From positions 32,852,586-32,916,585 of the forward strand of contig NC_053140.1 in the NCBI RefSeq assembly GCF_016808335.1: a stretch of DNA of 64,000 bases, written 5' to 3'. A model generated the notes under the pieces. It was not told the DNA's origin, ran no database searches, and saw nothing but the letters and a program-made list of their open reading frames with translations. Of the stretch, positions 1-9,899 are shown in pieces. The stretch is from Panicum virgatum. Lineage: Eukaryota; Streptophyta; Magnoliopsida; Poales; Poaceae. The first letter of the stretch is position 1; every line of letters begins with the position of its first letter. The translations under genes were made by a program, and so were the position numbers.

Positions 1-793
1 GCCAGCATACCGCCGGGGGAGGTCCTGTGGTTACACGTGTCCCGCAAGTAAGGGCACGGGCGCGGGTCTTCCACTGGAAGGCTCGCCCACCCACCGTATT
101 CAATGTGGCTGGTTGTGGCGTGCTCTGCCACCACGGTGCGCGGGCAGCTTTTGTCAGACCTCACTGTGGACCATGTTTTACCAAGATACACAGTGCAGCC
201 GCCTGCGCCGCACCCGCGCAGAGCCCGTCGCCAGCGTTAATTGGATGCGACGGCACGACGTTTTTCCATCATGTCGCCTACGCCGCAAGCTACACGGCCC
301 GTTCAGCTACGTGGCAGGCGACGCCGCTAGCTACGTCTGGCGCTGTTTCGACAAAACAGCGCCTGGTCATGCTGAACGGGGGATTCAAGGAGTAGGCAAG
401 GAAATCCAGGAGAGAGATCCCCTTCGCCTGCATCGCCATAATATATGAACAGTACGTTATTTTATACTACACCGGTAGGGCCCACCGGTCGGGGACCCAA
501 CGGCCATGTACGCGCCTCCCTTGAGATATAAAAGGGTAGCGCTCGCTGTACACACCAAGCTCTTTTAGAACACACACAGACTCTCGCTGGACTCAGCTCC
601 AAGCTCACCCAGGCTCAAGCAATACAGCATATAGTGGATGTAAGGTATTACGCTCCGGCGGCCCGAACCACTCTAAACCTGCTATGTTCATCGTGTTCTT
701 GAGCGAGATCGAACTAGGACTGGCTAACCCCCGAGTACTCACCCTCTGGGCTTAGGCGGGTGCATTCCGCCACCCGGCTGTGGTTTGGCACAC
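1..793 (+). repeat. Gypsy-type LTR fragment, cut by window start
   Basis: This is LTR-like sequence without coding capacity. A TATA box (TATAAAAG, 527-534) is followed by a U5-like block with GGTATTACGCTCC at 644-656 and the phrase GGCCCGAACC. The same U5 signature occurs at 61934-61946 inside the better-defined Gypsy LTR at the other end of the window. No primer-binding site follows, so this is a solo or broken LTR. The right boundary near 790 (TTTGGCACA) is approximate. Confidence 0.55.
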
Positions 794-1817
794 CAGGACA
801 CACCTAAAAATAAGATTCAATAGCTAATTTTCATTAAAAAAAACTAAAAGAGGTGGATAGGGGAGGTGTTGCGGTTGCTTTACCCGTGGTCGTGGAGCCA
901 TCATGGTCATGGATTCATGATGCATGTCCGATTTGGTGTCCGCGGGGGAACCAGGAGTGGTGGTTGGTGCCTTTGGTGGGTTCCGAAACGGGCAACGCCG
1001 TCCCCGGACAGCGCCCAAAAAGCTGCCGCCCGCGCTGGGATCTCATGGCGGAAACCAGAAAGTGGCTTTCCGATAACTATGATTTGGCCTGCAGATGCAA
1101 ATACAAGCATGGTAGGCCGTGAAAATGTACGTTCATCTGCCATGTCTCTTCTGTAAAATTATTCCCGGCCCTCTGGTACTGCGTGGTACAGCATGCGGCA
1201 GCAAGTATATTGCTGTACTTCTTCTGTTATTCCTCAGTGATGATTCAAATGTCAGTAAAGCTCATCACTTACATTAGTCACGTGCACGCAAAGATGCTCT
1301 AAAACAGATAATGACTAACTTGATGGCTTAGCTTTACTGGCAGGTACACTCCTTTGTACTGATGGATGGCTCACCAATCCATAATCTCACACCGAGCCAA
1401 AGCAAATGCAGAGAGATCGATTTGTGCAGTTTTTTTTTTAATTTCTGCAATGCATGAACAGTAGGGGCGCGTTGTACTGTAGGTAGAGGCTTTATCTGAG
1501 GCACTGCACGACAGTAGAAAAAAGAAAAGGGCACAAAAGCCTACAGTGGACAATGGTATAGCAGGGCCCCTGATGCGTGTCAAGTGAAGGAAAAGGACGG
1601 AACAGTCTGGTTTAGTATTATTTAACAGCCCTGTCGCTTTCAGGGAAAAAGGATCGATTCATGTTGTTTGAATTTGAAAGACATGACCCCCCAAGACCTT
1701 ACCTGAAACCTCGTGTCGTGTTGCCGCTCGATCGTGCCCTATACAATGATAGATACAAATCTACTATTCTTTCCGAGAAATAGTCAAGAATTATTTTGAG
1801 GGTTAAAATCAAAAAAC
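794..1817. other. Intergenic, no recognisable feature
   Basis: About 1 kb of mixed-composition sequence. Short open frames at 824-1156 and 1334-1583 overlap on both strands and have no domain I recognise. I see no RNA gene or clear repeat end. Confidence 0.5.
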
Positions 1818-2076
1818 AATTCTTGAGGTATTTGGATTAAGGCTATTTGGCTCCTAAAGTACTTTTTCAATTATTTGGTTGTCACTTTTCAAGAGAGTGT
1901 GAGAGAATTAGTGGGTCCTACCCAAAATAGTCCCAAATAGCATATTTGGGAGATAGTTTTTTGGGATGGGCTATTTGCAAGTAGCCTAGAAATAGCCCTC
2001 CTATTTAGCTAATGTTGTCTATTTAGGGCTATTTAGTGGAGGGCTAAAAAAAATAACCCATAAATCTGAACAAGGC
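1818..2076 (+). repeat. Degraded MITE-like element
   Basis: The left end (GGTATTTGGATTAAGG) and the reverse complement of the right end (GGCCTTGTTCAGATTTA) form poor terminal inverted repeats of the grass TTTGGAT type. The interior shares the phrase GGCTATTTGCAA followed by TAGCCTA with the better MITE at 58638-58970, so the two are probably distant members of one family. No target-site duplication is convincing. Confidence 0.4.
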
Positions 2077-2429
2077 CTTCGTTTCGATCGTGTACTTCTC
2101 CGTCAAAAAGAAGTGCAAGCCTTGGGAAAAAATTGCTAGCATAAAGGTCGCCCCACATGCGACAGTAACAAATTTCAACAACAAAATTTCACGAATTATT
2201 TATGTGTACGTATATCTAGGGATGGTCAAGGGTCTTATAATTTAGCCAAGATAATTTAAAGGCCTGACTTAAAAAGGATTGGACTCTATTCTATATAATA
2301 TTGAGCTATAAATACCAAATTGAATTGGGAAGCGAATACAAGGGTCATGATTCGTTACCACCCTTAGTGGTACTTGTACGCGAGAACGTCCAAAGTAGAG
2401 AGTTATATTACGACTACTACAAGACTAAA
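2077..2429. other. Intergenic, AT-rich
   Basis: No coding, RNA or repeat feature could be supported here. Confidence 0.5.
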
Positions 2430-2718
2430 ACAATTTTGAGATTATATACTACAACTCAGACACTCACAACGCACGAACACTCACCTCTACGAACGCATGT
2501 ACGTAAATCCTACCCCTATAAGTATCTTCTAAGACTGAGCCAATAAATCCTCGAGATTGACAAAGTCACCACAGGCGCCTCGCTGTCGACGGGAAAGTCG
2601 CCTACCACCGAAAGCACAATACCATTAAATTCTAGAATATTCACTCTTACGGGGAGTTGAACCGAGAACTTGAGGTGCTACCGAGACTCTTGTAACCACT
2701 AGGCTACGGGTTCTTTCG
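2430..2718 (-). mobile_element. tRNA-derived SINE-like element
   Basis: Read on the minus strand from about 2718, the sequence starts with a tRNA-like A box (TAGCCTAGTGGTTA) followed about 40 nt later by a B box (GGTTCAACTCC), the internal RNA polymerase III promoter layout of plant SINEs. A body of about 200 nt follows, with the block CCTCGAGATT (plus strand near 2551) that recurs in the second SINE at 3541-3835. The 3' boundary is approximate. Confidence 0.6.
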
Positions 2719-3540
2719 CATAGCTTTTTCATTTCACTTAAATAATCAAAGGGTTTCTTTAGTCTAATTAAAATATTTCCTGAGAGTTATTTTCTAAGTA
2801 TCTGCTGTTTTCTTTTCTTGGAAAATGTTGGTGCGCTCAGGATTTGTTTCCCCTTATTAGGGACCAAAATTGACTACAAAACGTTCGGCCATTTTAGAAA
2901 AGACACTCAGGAAATGTTGAGCGGTATGTTGTTGCGTCGAGCATAGCTAGGCCACACAAGCAACGCTTCATGATCATGTGGAAAAGGGTGGACGTGCCTG
3001 CTGGCACGCTGATGTCCACATCGATAGAGTTGCGCCGCGTTACGGTGCATTATGCAAGCCTCTCTCGCTATGTCATCCATCGGCAGCTGAAAAGGAAACG
3101 GGAGACCTTGCAGTGCGTCGCACTCTGAGAGATGATGCGACATGTACGCGCACGTTGCTGGACAGCAACCACGTATATTATTGAATTAAACCTTTAAATT
3201 CGGACATTGCTACGGTACTTCAAATTAATTGTGGGCTGTCCATGCATTCAGATTGGTCTCTGGATGCCTATTTATACATGCATATTACCTATTTTAGGAC
3301 CTTAGCAACCTCGCCAAAGATTACTAGCTAGGCCAGTGTATGGATTGACCGACGAGAGCACTATTCGTGCATCAAGTTCCGTAGCTCAAGCTGGGTATAT
3401 AAAAAACTATATAAAAATATTTTGATCCAACCAATCAGATGTAGATTCTTATCTTTAGATGACTTATCTTTTAACTGAACATAGACTATCACTTGTCCGA
3501 GTGACACAGATATATCTTCATTGAAATTAGTTGTATGATG
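2719..3540. other. Intergenic spacer between two SINE-like copies
   Basis: AT-rich sequence. Short overlapping frames at 2907-3184 lack recognisable domains. Nothing else could be supported. Confidence 0.5.
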
Positions 3541-3835
3541 CTTTTTTTTTAGGCATGGTGTACATAGCAGACGCTTACCACCAATACGCACGCACACTTT
3601 ACCCGTGTAAGCACCTCCGAGAGACTTGTGCTAGTAGATCCTCGAGATTGGCAAAGTCATTACAGGCGCCTCGATGTCGATGGATATGTCGCCTACCATT
3701 GATATAATAGCGCCGGCTAATCTTAGAAAAAAAATCAGAAAAATGCAAACACTCATGCCGAGTTGAGAATTTGAACCCAAGTAGGCAGGTTCCACCACAA
3801 TGCAAGGAACCTTAGCAGCTGACGCCGTTGCATAA
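3541..3835 (-). mobile_element. Second SINE-like copy of the same family
   Basis: On the minus strand the element runs from a weak A-box region near 3830, through a B-box-like GGTTCAAATTC, to an A tail seen as a T9 run at 3542-3550 on the plus strand. It shares with the 2430-2718 element the blocks CCTCGAGATT, CAAAGTCA and CAGGCGCCTCG in the same order. The A box is more decayed than in the first copy. Confidence 0.6.
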
Positions 3836-4460
3836 TGCCTTTGAACTATAACAATTACTACATCCATCTTAAAGGAGTGATGCTTTAGGAAAAAAATCAG
3901 TCAACCCTAGTTCTTTATTGAAAAAATGACATATTACAAGAACTAAAATAAACATAAGTTCAGCTTTTTGTCATGAAGAATTCATTTCTAACCATTTTTG
4001 TTAGCATGTATCCATCATAGTATGTACTGCCTGTCTTAATAAGACCTACGTGCATATATATAGCGACAAGATCATTGAGGGGTAATAATACCAGGTTCTC
4101 CGAATGGTAGTAGCGTTGCGTGTTCTTCTTCTTCCAAAATTAAATAGGTAGGTCTGTAGCTATTACTAATGGATTCTATAAAAATTGTAGCTATTACTAA
4201 TGGAGTAGTAATGTAGTATACACATAATAATAACCCTTATTATGGACATAGTGTACCAACGTGTGTTAAGTAAACAACTTGATCCAAATAAGCAGACCAG
4301 ATGAAAAGAAAAAAGAAATAACGAACATGCCAGGCGGGATGCTTTAATTTCTGGAGTATCTTTTGTTGGGTGATCTTTCGATGATGATGTAGTAGTGAAG
4401 TATGTGTGTGCATCTGTCGGGTCGGGTACGGTGATGTAAAACAATCTCTCGGCGTGGGAG
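3836..4460. other. MYB 3' flank
   Basis: AT-rich sequence downstream of the minus-strand MYB stop codon. It probably includes the 3' UTR. I could not fix a polyadenylation site, and no repeat ends are evident. Confidence 0.4.
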
Positions 4461-5770
4461 TCAGAGGAAGTCGACGCTGAACTCGTCCTCCAGCCCGCTG
4501 CGGGTGAGGTCGAAGCAGGAATCCGGCAGGTCCCGCGACATCGACCGGATCGGGAAGCCCGCCGCGCCGCCGAGGCCGTCGTGGAGCCTCGCCGCCTCGT
4601 GCTGCTGCCAGGGGCTGTACTTGTTGGCCGGGTCGAACTGGTGGTACGCCTCACGGCCGAACATGTCCAATTGCGGTATCGGCTCGCCGCCGACCGCATT
4701 GCCGCAGGTCCAGGTCCCGTTGCTGTTGCTGGAGCTGTCGGCGCCGCCGCCCGTGTAGGCGGCGGCGCTGTACGCGGCGGCGCCGCCGTAGTCGCAGAGG
4801 TTGTCCGGTTGGAAGGAGTGCGCGGCGCCGTAGGAGCCCTGCATTGCCGGGACGTTGGTCACGGAGAGTGGGTCGAAGCTGACGGTCGGGGAGTGCGGCG
4901 CGAGAGGGTCGCTGCTGGTGCCGCCCATGGCGAAGCCGCAGTGGTCGTCGGCTGTCGCCGGGAGCAGCTTGTTGCAGTCGTCCCGTGGCGCCTCCCCGCT
5001 GTTGGCGGCGGCGGCGGCGGCGTCGTCCTCGAGCGGCTTGTGGGTGGCCGGGTCGATGCCCCGCTGCCGGAGCTTCTTCTTGATGCACGAGTTCCAGAAG
5101 TTCTTGATCTCGTTGTCCGTCCGGCCGGGCAGCTGTGACGCGATCTGGGACCACCTGATGACATGTGTTTTCCGTAAATAATGGCTGTGGAGCGCGACAA
5201 AACTGTGTGATTGCTTCAAGAAGCTCAGGGCAGAAGAGGATTGCCATTTGAGTGGTTGAGCAGTGCAACACTAAGACCAGCAAGCTAAGTGTGGCTGCTA
5301 ATAACTGCATGCTTGCCATTTCTGAAGTAGAAAGAAGCTAGATACTATGTAATTTACCTGTTGCCTAGGATCTTGTGGAGGCTGATGATGAGGTCCTCCT
5401 CCTGCTGGGAGAAGCTGCCCCTCTTGAGATCAGGCCTCAGGTAGTTGATCCATCTCAGCCTGCAGCTCTTGCCGCATCTCTCCAAGCCTACACACCAACC
5501 CATAGCACAATGCATGCAAGAGGAAACAGCAGATGATTTGTATCATTCCAATATAGCATTATCCACGAGTCTAATTAATAACTAGCTGAAATAATGCCAG
5601 TTCGTTGCTGAATTGATCGAAGCATCTAGTATACCTGCGAGCTTTGGGACTGAGCTCCAGCAGCCGACGCCGTACCGGATGATGTGGTTGTAGAGCTTCT
5701 CGTCCTCCTCCGGCGACCAGAGGCCCCTCCGCAGCTTGGGCCTCGCCGCCGCCGCCGCCTCGCGCCCCAT
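4461..5770 (-). CDS. R2R3-MYB transcription factor, three exons
   Basis: DNA-binding transcriptional regulator acting in the nucleus. Exons are 5770-5635, 5487-5358 and 5154-4461; both introns have GT-AG ends and fall at the classic R2R3-MYB positions, splitting the codons for Gly46 and Arg89. The total of 960 nt gives 319 residues. R2 shows tryptophans at 18, 38 and 58; R3 has Phe71, Trp90 and Trp109. The R3 helix reads [15 protein letters not shown] and the post-MYB segment [10 protein letters not shown], resembling the MYB61/MYB86-type group (subgroup 13), although I could not test orthology. The C-terminal 200 residues are low-complexity (Ala, Ser, Gly) and acidic near the end, as expected of an activation region. 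The N-terminus has an alanine run (residues 5-9) where many relatives have a Cys pair. The ATG at 5770 is the first in frame before R2. No disabling lesion is seen. Confidence 0.93.
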
Positions 5771-6248
5771 ATCGATCGGCGGGTGGACCGAGACGGCGAC
5801 GTCTTCGATCCTGCCTCAGGCGCCGGCCCGACCGTTGTGCCCTTGGCCGGGACGAGCGAGCTGAGCGATCAGTTTCTTGACGACTACTGCTGCGGGCAGG
5901 CGCCCGGCCAGCTAGCGGCAGGTGATGGCAACAATGATGATGAGACGGCCTGGCGGGCGATATAAAAGCGATGGCCGGTTGACCCAGCTATCTTTCAGTA
6001 TAGCAGCTCAGCTCAGTTCGGTCAGGCGACAGCATGCAGGCAGTTCGATGCTTGAGTCTTAAGCTAGCGATAACAGTTAACTGCTGCTGAAATCTTAATA
6101 AATTGGAGCTGAAGAAATTAGCAGCTTGTAACTAATAAAAAAAAAGCAAGCTAGCAGTGGCCTCGCAGCAAGCAAGAGAGAGAGAAGCAACTGTTTAGAG
6201 AGAGAGAGAGGCAGTGTGGTCTTATCTGCAGGAGAGAGAAACTGTAGG

Positions 6249-6250
<2 letters not shown>
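5771..6250 (-). promoter_or_regulatory. Probable MYB promoter and 5' UTR region
   Basis: This is the sequence directly upstream of the minus-strand MYB start. A minus-strand TTTATATC near 5960-5968 is the nearest TATA-like candidate, which would leave a leader of roughly 150 nt. GA/CT-rich stretches lie farther upstream. The assignment rests on position and weak motif resemblance only. Confidence 0.35.

Positions 6251-6251
<1 letters not shown>

Positions 6252-6302
<51 letters not shown>
6252..6302. repeat. (GA)n microsatellite upstream of MYB
   Basis: About 25 uninterrupted GA dinucleotides, with shorter GAGAGA runs at about 6174-6210. On the MYB coding strand this is a (TC)n tract about 480 bp upstream of the ATG. 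Such CT/GA tracts are common near plant promoters. Confidence 0.9.
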
Positions 6303-6305
<3 letters not shown>

Positions 6306-6875
6306 TGGGGTTGAAGGTACAATAGGGCAAGGCCCCCGTGGTTTTGGGTTGGGGGGAGATTTAAGGAAATAAAGCAGGTAGCTTGAGGTGCGGGGAAGAA
6401 GAGGCGATCAAGTACAATAATAATCCGATGCGCGACAACAAACTCTCATCAGCACGCAGAACGGCAACCGCAAAGCAGGCTGCATGTGGGGGGCGAGGGC
6501 GAGCACACCACATGCATTATCGCCGTCTCGTCATCATCGCCAGTTCGTCAGCTCTGGGCCGGGCAATCAGTACCGGTACGGGGTAAAGGTGCTTAGCCTT
6601 TTTAATTATTGTCATTAGCTAGCTACCCTCCGCTGCCTTTCCCCTTTATTATTTTCCCTTAGCTTCTCCCACATCCGGGTGGGGGTGGTTGGGATAACGC
6701 AAACTGATTATGGTTACGCATGTACTCCATGTATAGTGTAATTCATCCCGATATATATATCATGCTACTAATGATTCGATCTTTAATTTCCTGCAATAAT
6801 GCAATTACGCAATGTAGTATGCACAGCCGTTGTCTTCGTTCACTTATTAGGCAGGCCAGCCCGTTAAATTTAAGC
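6303..6875. other. Intergenic sequence between MYB upstream region and CACTA terminus
   Basis: No gene or repeat end could be supported. The short frame at 6383-6586 has no recognised domain. Confidence 0.45.
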
Positions 6876-7090
6876 CACTGCTAGAAAAACACACGTTAGT
6901 ACCGAGCGGGAACCCCCGGTGAGTACCGGCTCCCCGCCCGGTACCACTCCTCTGGTACTAAGTACCGGTCACTATGCCCGGTACTAAATAGGACATTTAG
7001 TACCGGTTGATAACAACTACTTGTCACGCAGGGAGCCAGGCTAGGCAGTTTAGTACCAGTTGGTGTCATCACCAACCGGTACTAATATAA
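6876..7090 (-). repeat. CACTA 3' terminus with ACCGGTACTAA subterminal repeats
   Basis: After the CACTG terminus, variants of the motif TAGTACCGGT or its complement recur at least eight times within about 200 bp in both orientations. Subterminal repeats of this kind bind the TnpA-type protein in the En/Spm family. The CACTA copy at 52402 also has ACCGGT-based subterminal repeats. Confidence 0.7.
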
Positions 7091-7367
7091 GTTTTATTTA
7101 TTTTGTATTGTTTCCCTTTATGTTTGTTTTTTCTTTTTAATTTCAATTAATTAGTATTAGTATTCGTATTTGTAGCTATTTGTGTATTCGTACTCGTATC
7201 TATCATTCGTATTTGTATCGAGCAAATAAAATGAATTATATATATATATTATATTTATATACACTTGAAATATTACAATTACTTCTAATAGTAGAGCATT
7301 TGGAATCACAAAAATATTTACAAGTATGAATGCTCATAATTTTTTTCGAACAAATTTTTAAATAATA

Positions 7368-7577
7368 CTAGTCATCGTCTTCGTCATTGTTGTCGTCGTG
7401 CTTCTTTGGATCAGCTCGAGCCACGCTTATCCTTTGATTCGAATAAAATTCACCTTTTGGAATTATCACCTCATTCATCAGGAATCCACAAATTGATTCT
7501 TGAATTGCCCTGATTCTTCCCGGTTCGATGAGGTCCTCTTTCATACACCAAATCTGTGAAGTATAAATAAACACCAA
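7368..7577 (-). pseudogene. CACTA C-terminal exon remnant
   Basis: The minus-strand frame contains RIRAIQESICGFLMNEVI followed by PKGEFY, then an acidic tail. The same exon is recognisable in both copies of the other CACTA (near 52870-52960 and 57830-58000), where it reads ILREILDPIGEFY. The last exon of grass CACTA second ORFs has this character. It lacks an in-frame connection to upstream coding remnants. Confidence 0.6.
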
Positions 7578-7762
7578 TATTTTAAATTAGTACCTGTATG
7601 AAATTAAATACAAGAAATTATTATTAATGTTATACGTATATCGAATGTTTGTTGTGTCATCCTCTTTATGTCTCTTGGAAAATAATGCATGTACTCAAAA
7701 TTTTCATATAAAAATCATCTTCATTCGAGTTCGTATGAAAAATATATAATTTTTCTAAGGTC

Positions 7763-7945
7763 AGACCTTGTCACGCCGGCGAGGGTGGCGTGACAAGACT
7801 ATACTGTCACGCTAGTGGGAGTGGCGTGACAAGGTTGACATGTGAAATATGCGCTGGCAAACCCCTTCCGAGCGCTCTTGTCATGCCAATGCATGTGTCA
7901 CGACAGCATATTTTTGCCATGCCACGCGGACTGGCGCGACAAAAA
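7763..7945. repeat. Cluster of inverted TTGTCACGCC-type repeats
   Basis: Short motifs of the form TTGTCACGCC and GGCGTGACAA (with TGTCATGCC and GGCGCGACAA variants) occur at least seven times in 180 bp in alternating orientation. This resembles subterminal repeats of a CACTA-type element but is a different motif from the one at 6876. It may be the remnant of another transposon end. Confidence 0.5.
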
Positions 7946-9139
7946 GAGTTAGATCTGCAAATATTTGTTTGGGTGAATTATTTTTAAAATAAAACTTAAA
8001 AATAGGTTAAAAATAAAAAAAATATCTGCCTGAAGAGGATGCGGGGAAAGGGATTCCCAGCCCGGCGGATGGGTACTAGATGTCATGGGCTCCATCCTGA
8101 CGCGGACGGCAAATGTGCTCCCAGACCTTCGTTTTTCCTATATAAAAATTCTCATCCATACTTATCATCTTGTTGCTTGCAATTAATGGATCCGCCCGAT
8201 CGGCTTCAAAATCAGGTGAAGTTCCACCCATTCAACCCCCTTGTTGGCACTAGCGGCCAGTGTGACAGGGATCAAGTCACGGTCGCCGGTGCCTAGAGCT
8301 CTTCCTCGCAAGACGCAAGTGTCCCATGAGGCCCTGACGAAGGAGAGATGTACACAGGTTGCTAGCATCTGCAGCATCCATCGCAGTTCTCTGGGTGGTA
8401 GGCAAACTTGACGTTGTGTGTGTATCTGCATGATGGTTTTATTCATCTGCATTGATCTTACTTACCGGCATGTTGATCAGTCTTTTTCACATTTCTTTAG
8501 TAAGAATGTTGAAAATTTGGATCAAAAAAACATGTGTGGTAATTATCTTCACAAATTTGTATATCAACTGATTACATAAACCAGTAATTTTTATATGGAA
8601 ACTTGCGTACTTAGTTGCATAAACAATTGATTCATTCTTGCTAACCAATTTTGCAGTTACGAGTGCCGCAAGTCTCACTTTTTTGGGTTATTGGGTCGAC
8701 CCAAAACTTGATAAAATAAACTAGAATGGTATACTAGGTAATTAATTTAGGAGAGAAAATCAACTAAAATGACAAATCCAGAAACACCAACGGGTACCCA
8801 CTTGCATCCCTGGTTACCAGTGCCAACAATGGTCTGTCCGGCCAGATTATTGGTCACAATGCCGCTGCAAAGGTACAAGTGTTCATGTGCAACCTGAGAA
8901 AACCTCGTGTCTGATGGTCTGATCATAGAGGAGGAGGAAAATTGCCTGGATTAGATTTTGATTCTTCAGATTAGTACATCTGTGAATATCTTCAAGCATG
9001 ATCTTGTACCAATGAAATATATGTGGAGTATTTGTGAATGGATTTGTCATCACTGTGTAAACAAAACATGTTTTCTAATCTCAAACCACAACTAATGAGC
9101 TTTTATTATTGCGATTCAATTCTATTCTGGCTACAAATG
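7946..9139. other. Non-coding CACTA interior
   Basis: AT-rich sequence between repeat clusters. Short frames at 8039-8678 lack recognisable domains. No further feature could be supported. Confidence 0.4.
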
Positions 9140-9430
9140 TGCCTCTTTTTCCAGTTTCCACGACATTTTCCTGTCACGAGAGGAAAGCATCAAGTATTTC
9201 CTGTCACGACAAAATTTCTGGTCACGGCTCGCCTTTTCCTGTCACAATTCATTGTGTCCTGTTGGTCGCTGGAACCAGTCATCGATTTCCGGTCAGGGAC
9301 TCGAGTTCCGGTTACGAAATCAGTTTTCCGGCCACGTCTCAACAGTTTGCTGCAAGGGTCTCAAGTTAGGAATATTTTCCGGCTACGAAATCAATTTTCC
9401 GGTCACGGACAAAATTTCCGGTTGTGGACA
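9140..9430. repeat. Degenerate TTTCCGGTCACG repeat array
   Basis: The motif TTTCCKGTCACGA, with variants such as TTCCGGTTACGAAATCA, occurs roughly ten times at irregular 15-40 bp spacing, all in one orientation. It makes a tandem-like array inside the CACTA region. The overlapping open frames over 9038-9607 are a by-product of the repeat and not a gene I recognise. Confidence 0.6.
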
Positions 9431-9899
9431 GATTCTTGCACAAGTGGAATAAGAGCCACGGGGGAAGGGGCCGGCGCGTTGAATAGTTATTTAGCGCATA
9501 GGGTGTTAAATAGCACCTTATATATATTCATGTTGTTTGAAAAAATAAAAGTAGATGTGCGATTATATTCGTACCAACTTGTCAAGTTTGAATTCAAGTT
9601 CACGTGACTCCTATGTGTTTTTGAGGAACCGAGACCATGCCCTTTGCATGTTGTTTATGAGATCTTGATACTTTTCTTTTGACTTCTTCAACGAGTTGAA
9701 TACCACAACTCGAGACCGATCGATCTCGATCACAGATAGGATCCAGCAAAAACTGTTGATACACATGTTTTGAAGAAATGCTGGATATATATATTTATTG
9801 TCAAATTGAAGCGATTAAAGTTAAAGGACTAACTCGAAGTTGTACGTCAACAGAATGAATGTGCGATTGTGCTGCCCATTCAAGGCCATGAATATATTA

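Noticed and set aside
2690..2718. A functional tRNA gene at the SINE A box
   Set aside because: A and B boxes are present, but no cloverleaf with acceptor and anticodon stems could be drawn.
4581..5138. 185-residue plus-strand frame opposite the MYB third exon
   Set aside because: Antisense shadow of GC-rich MYB coding sequence; composition is Val/Gly/Ala low complexity with no domain.
5958..5970. Plus-strand TATAAAAG near 5962
   Set aside because: Faces away from MYB, and no plus-strand gene follows before the CACTA; probably chance.
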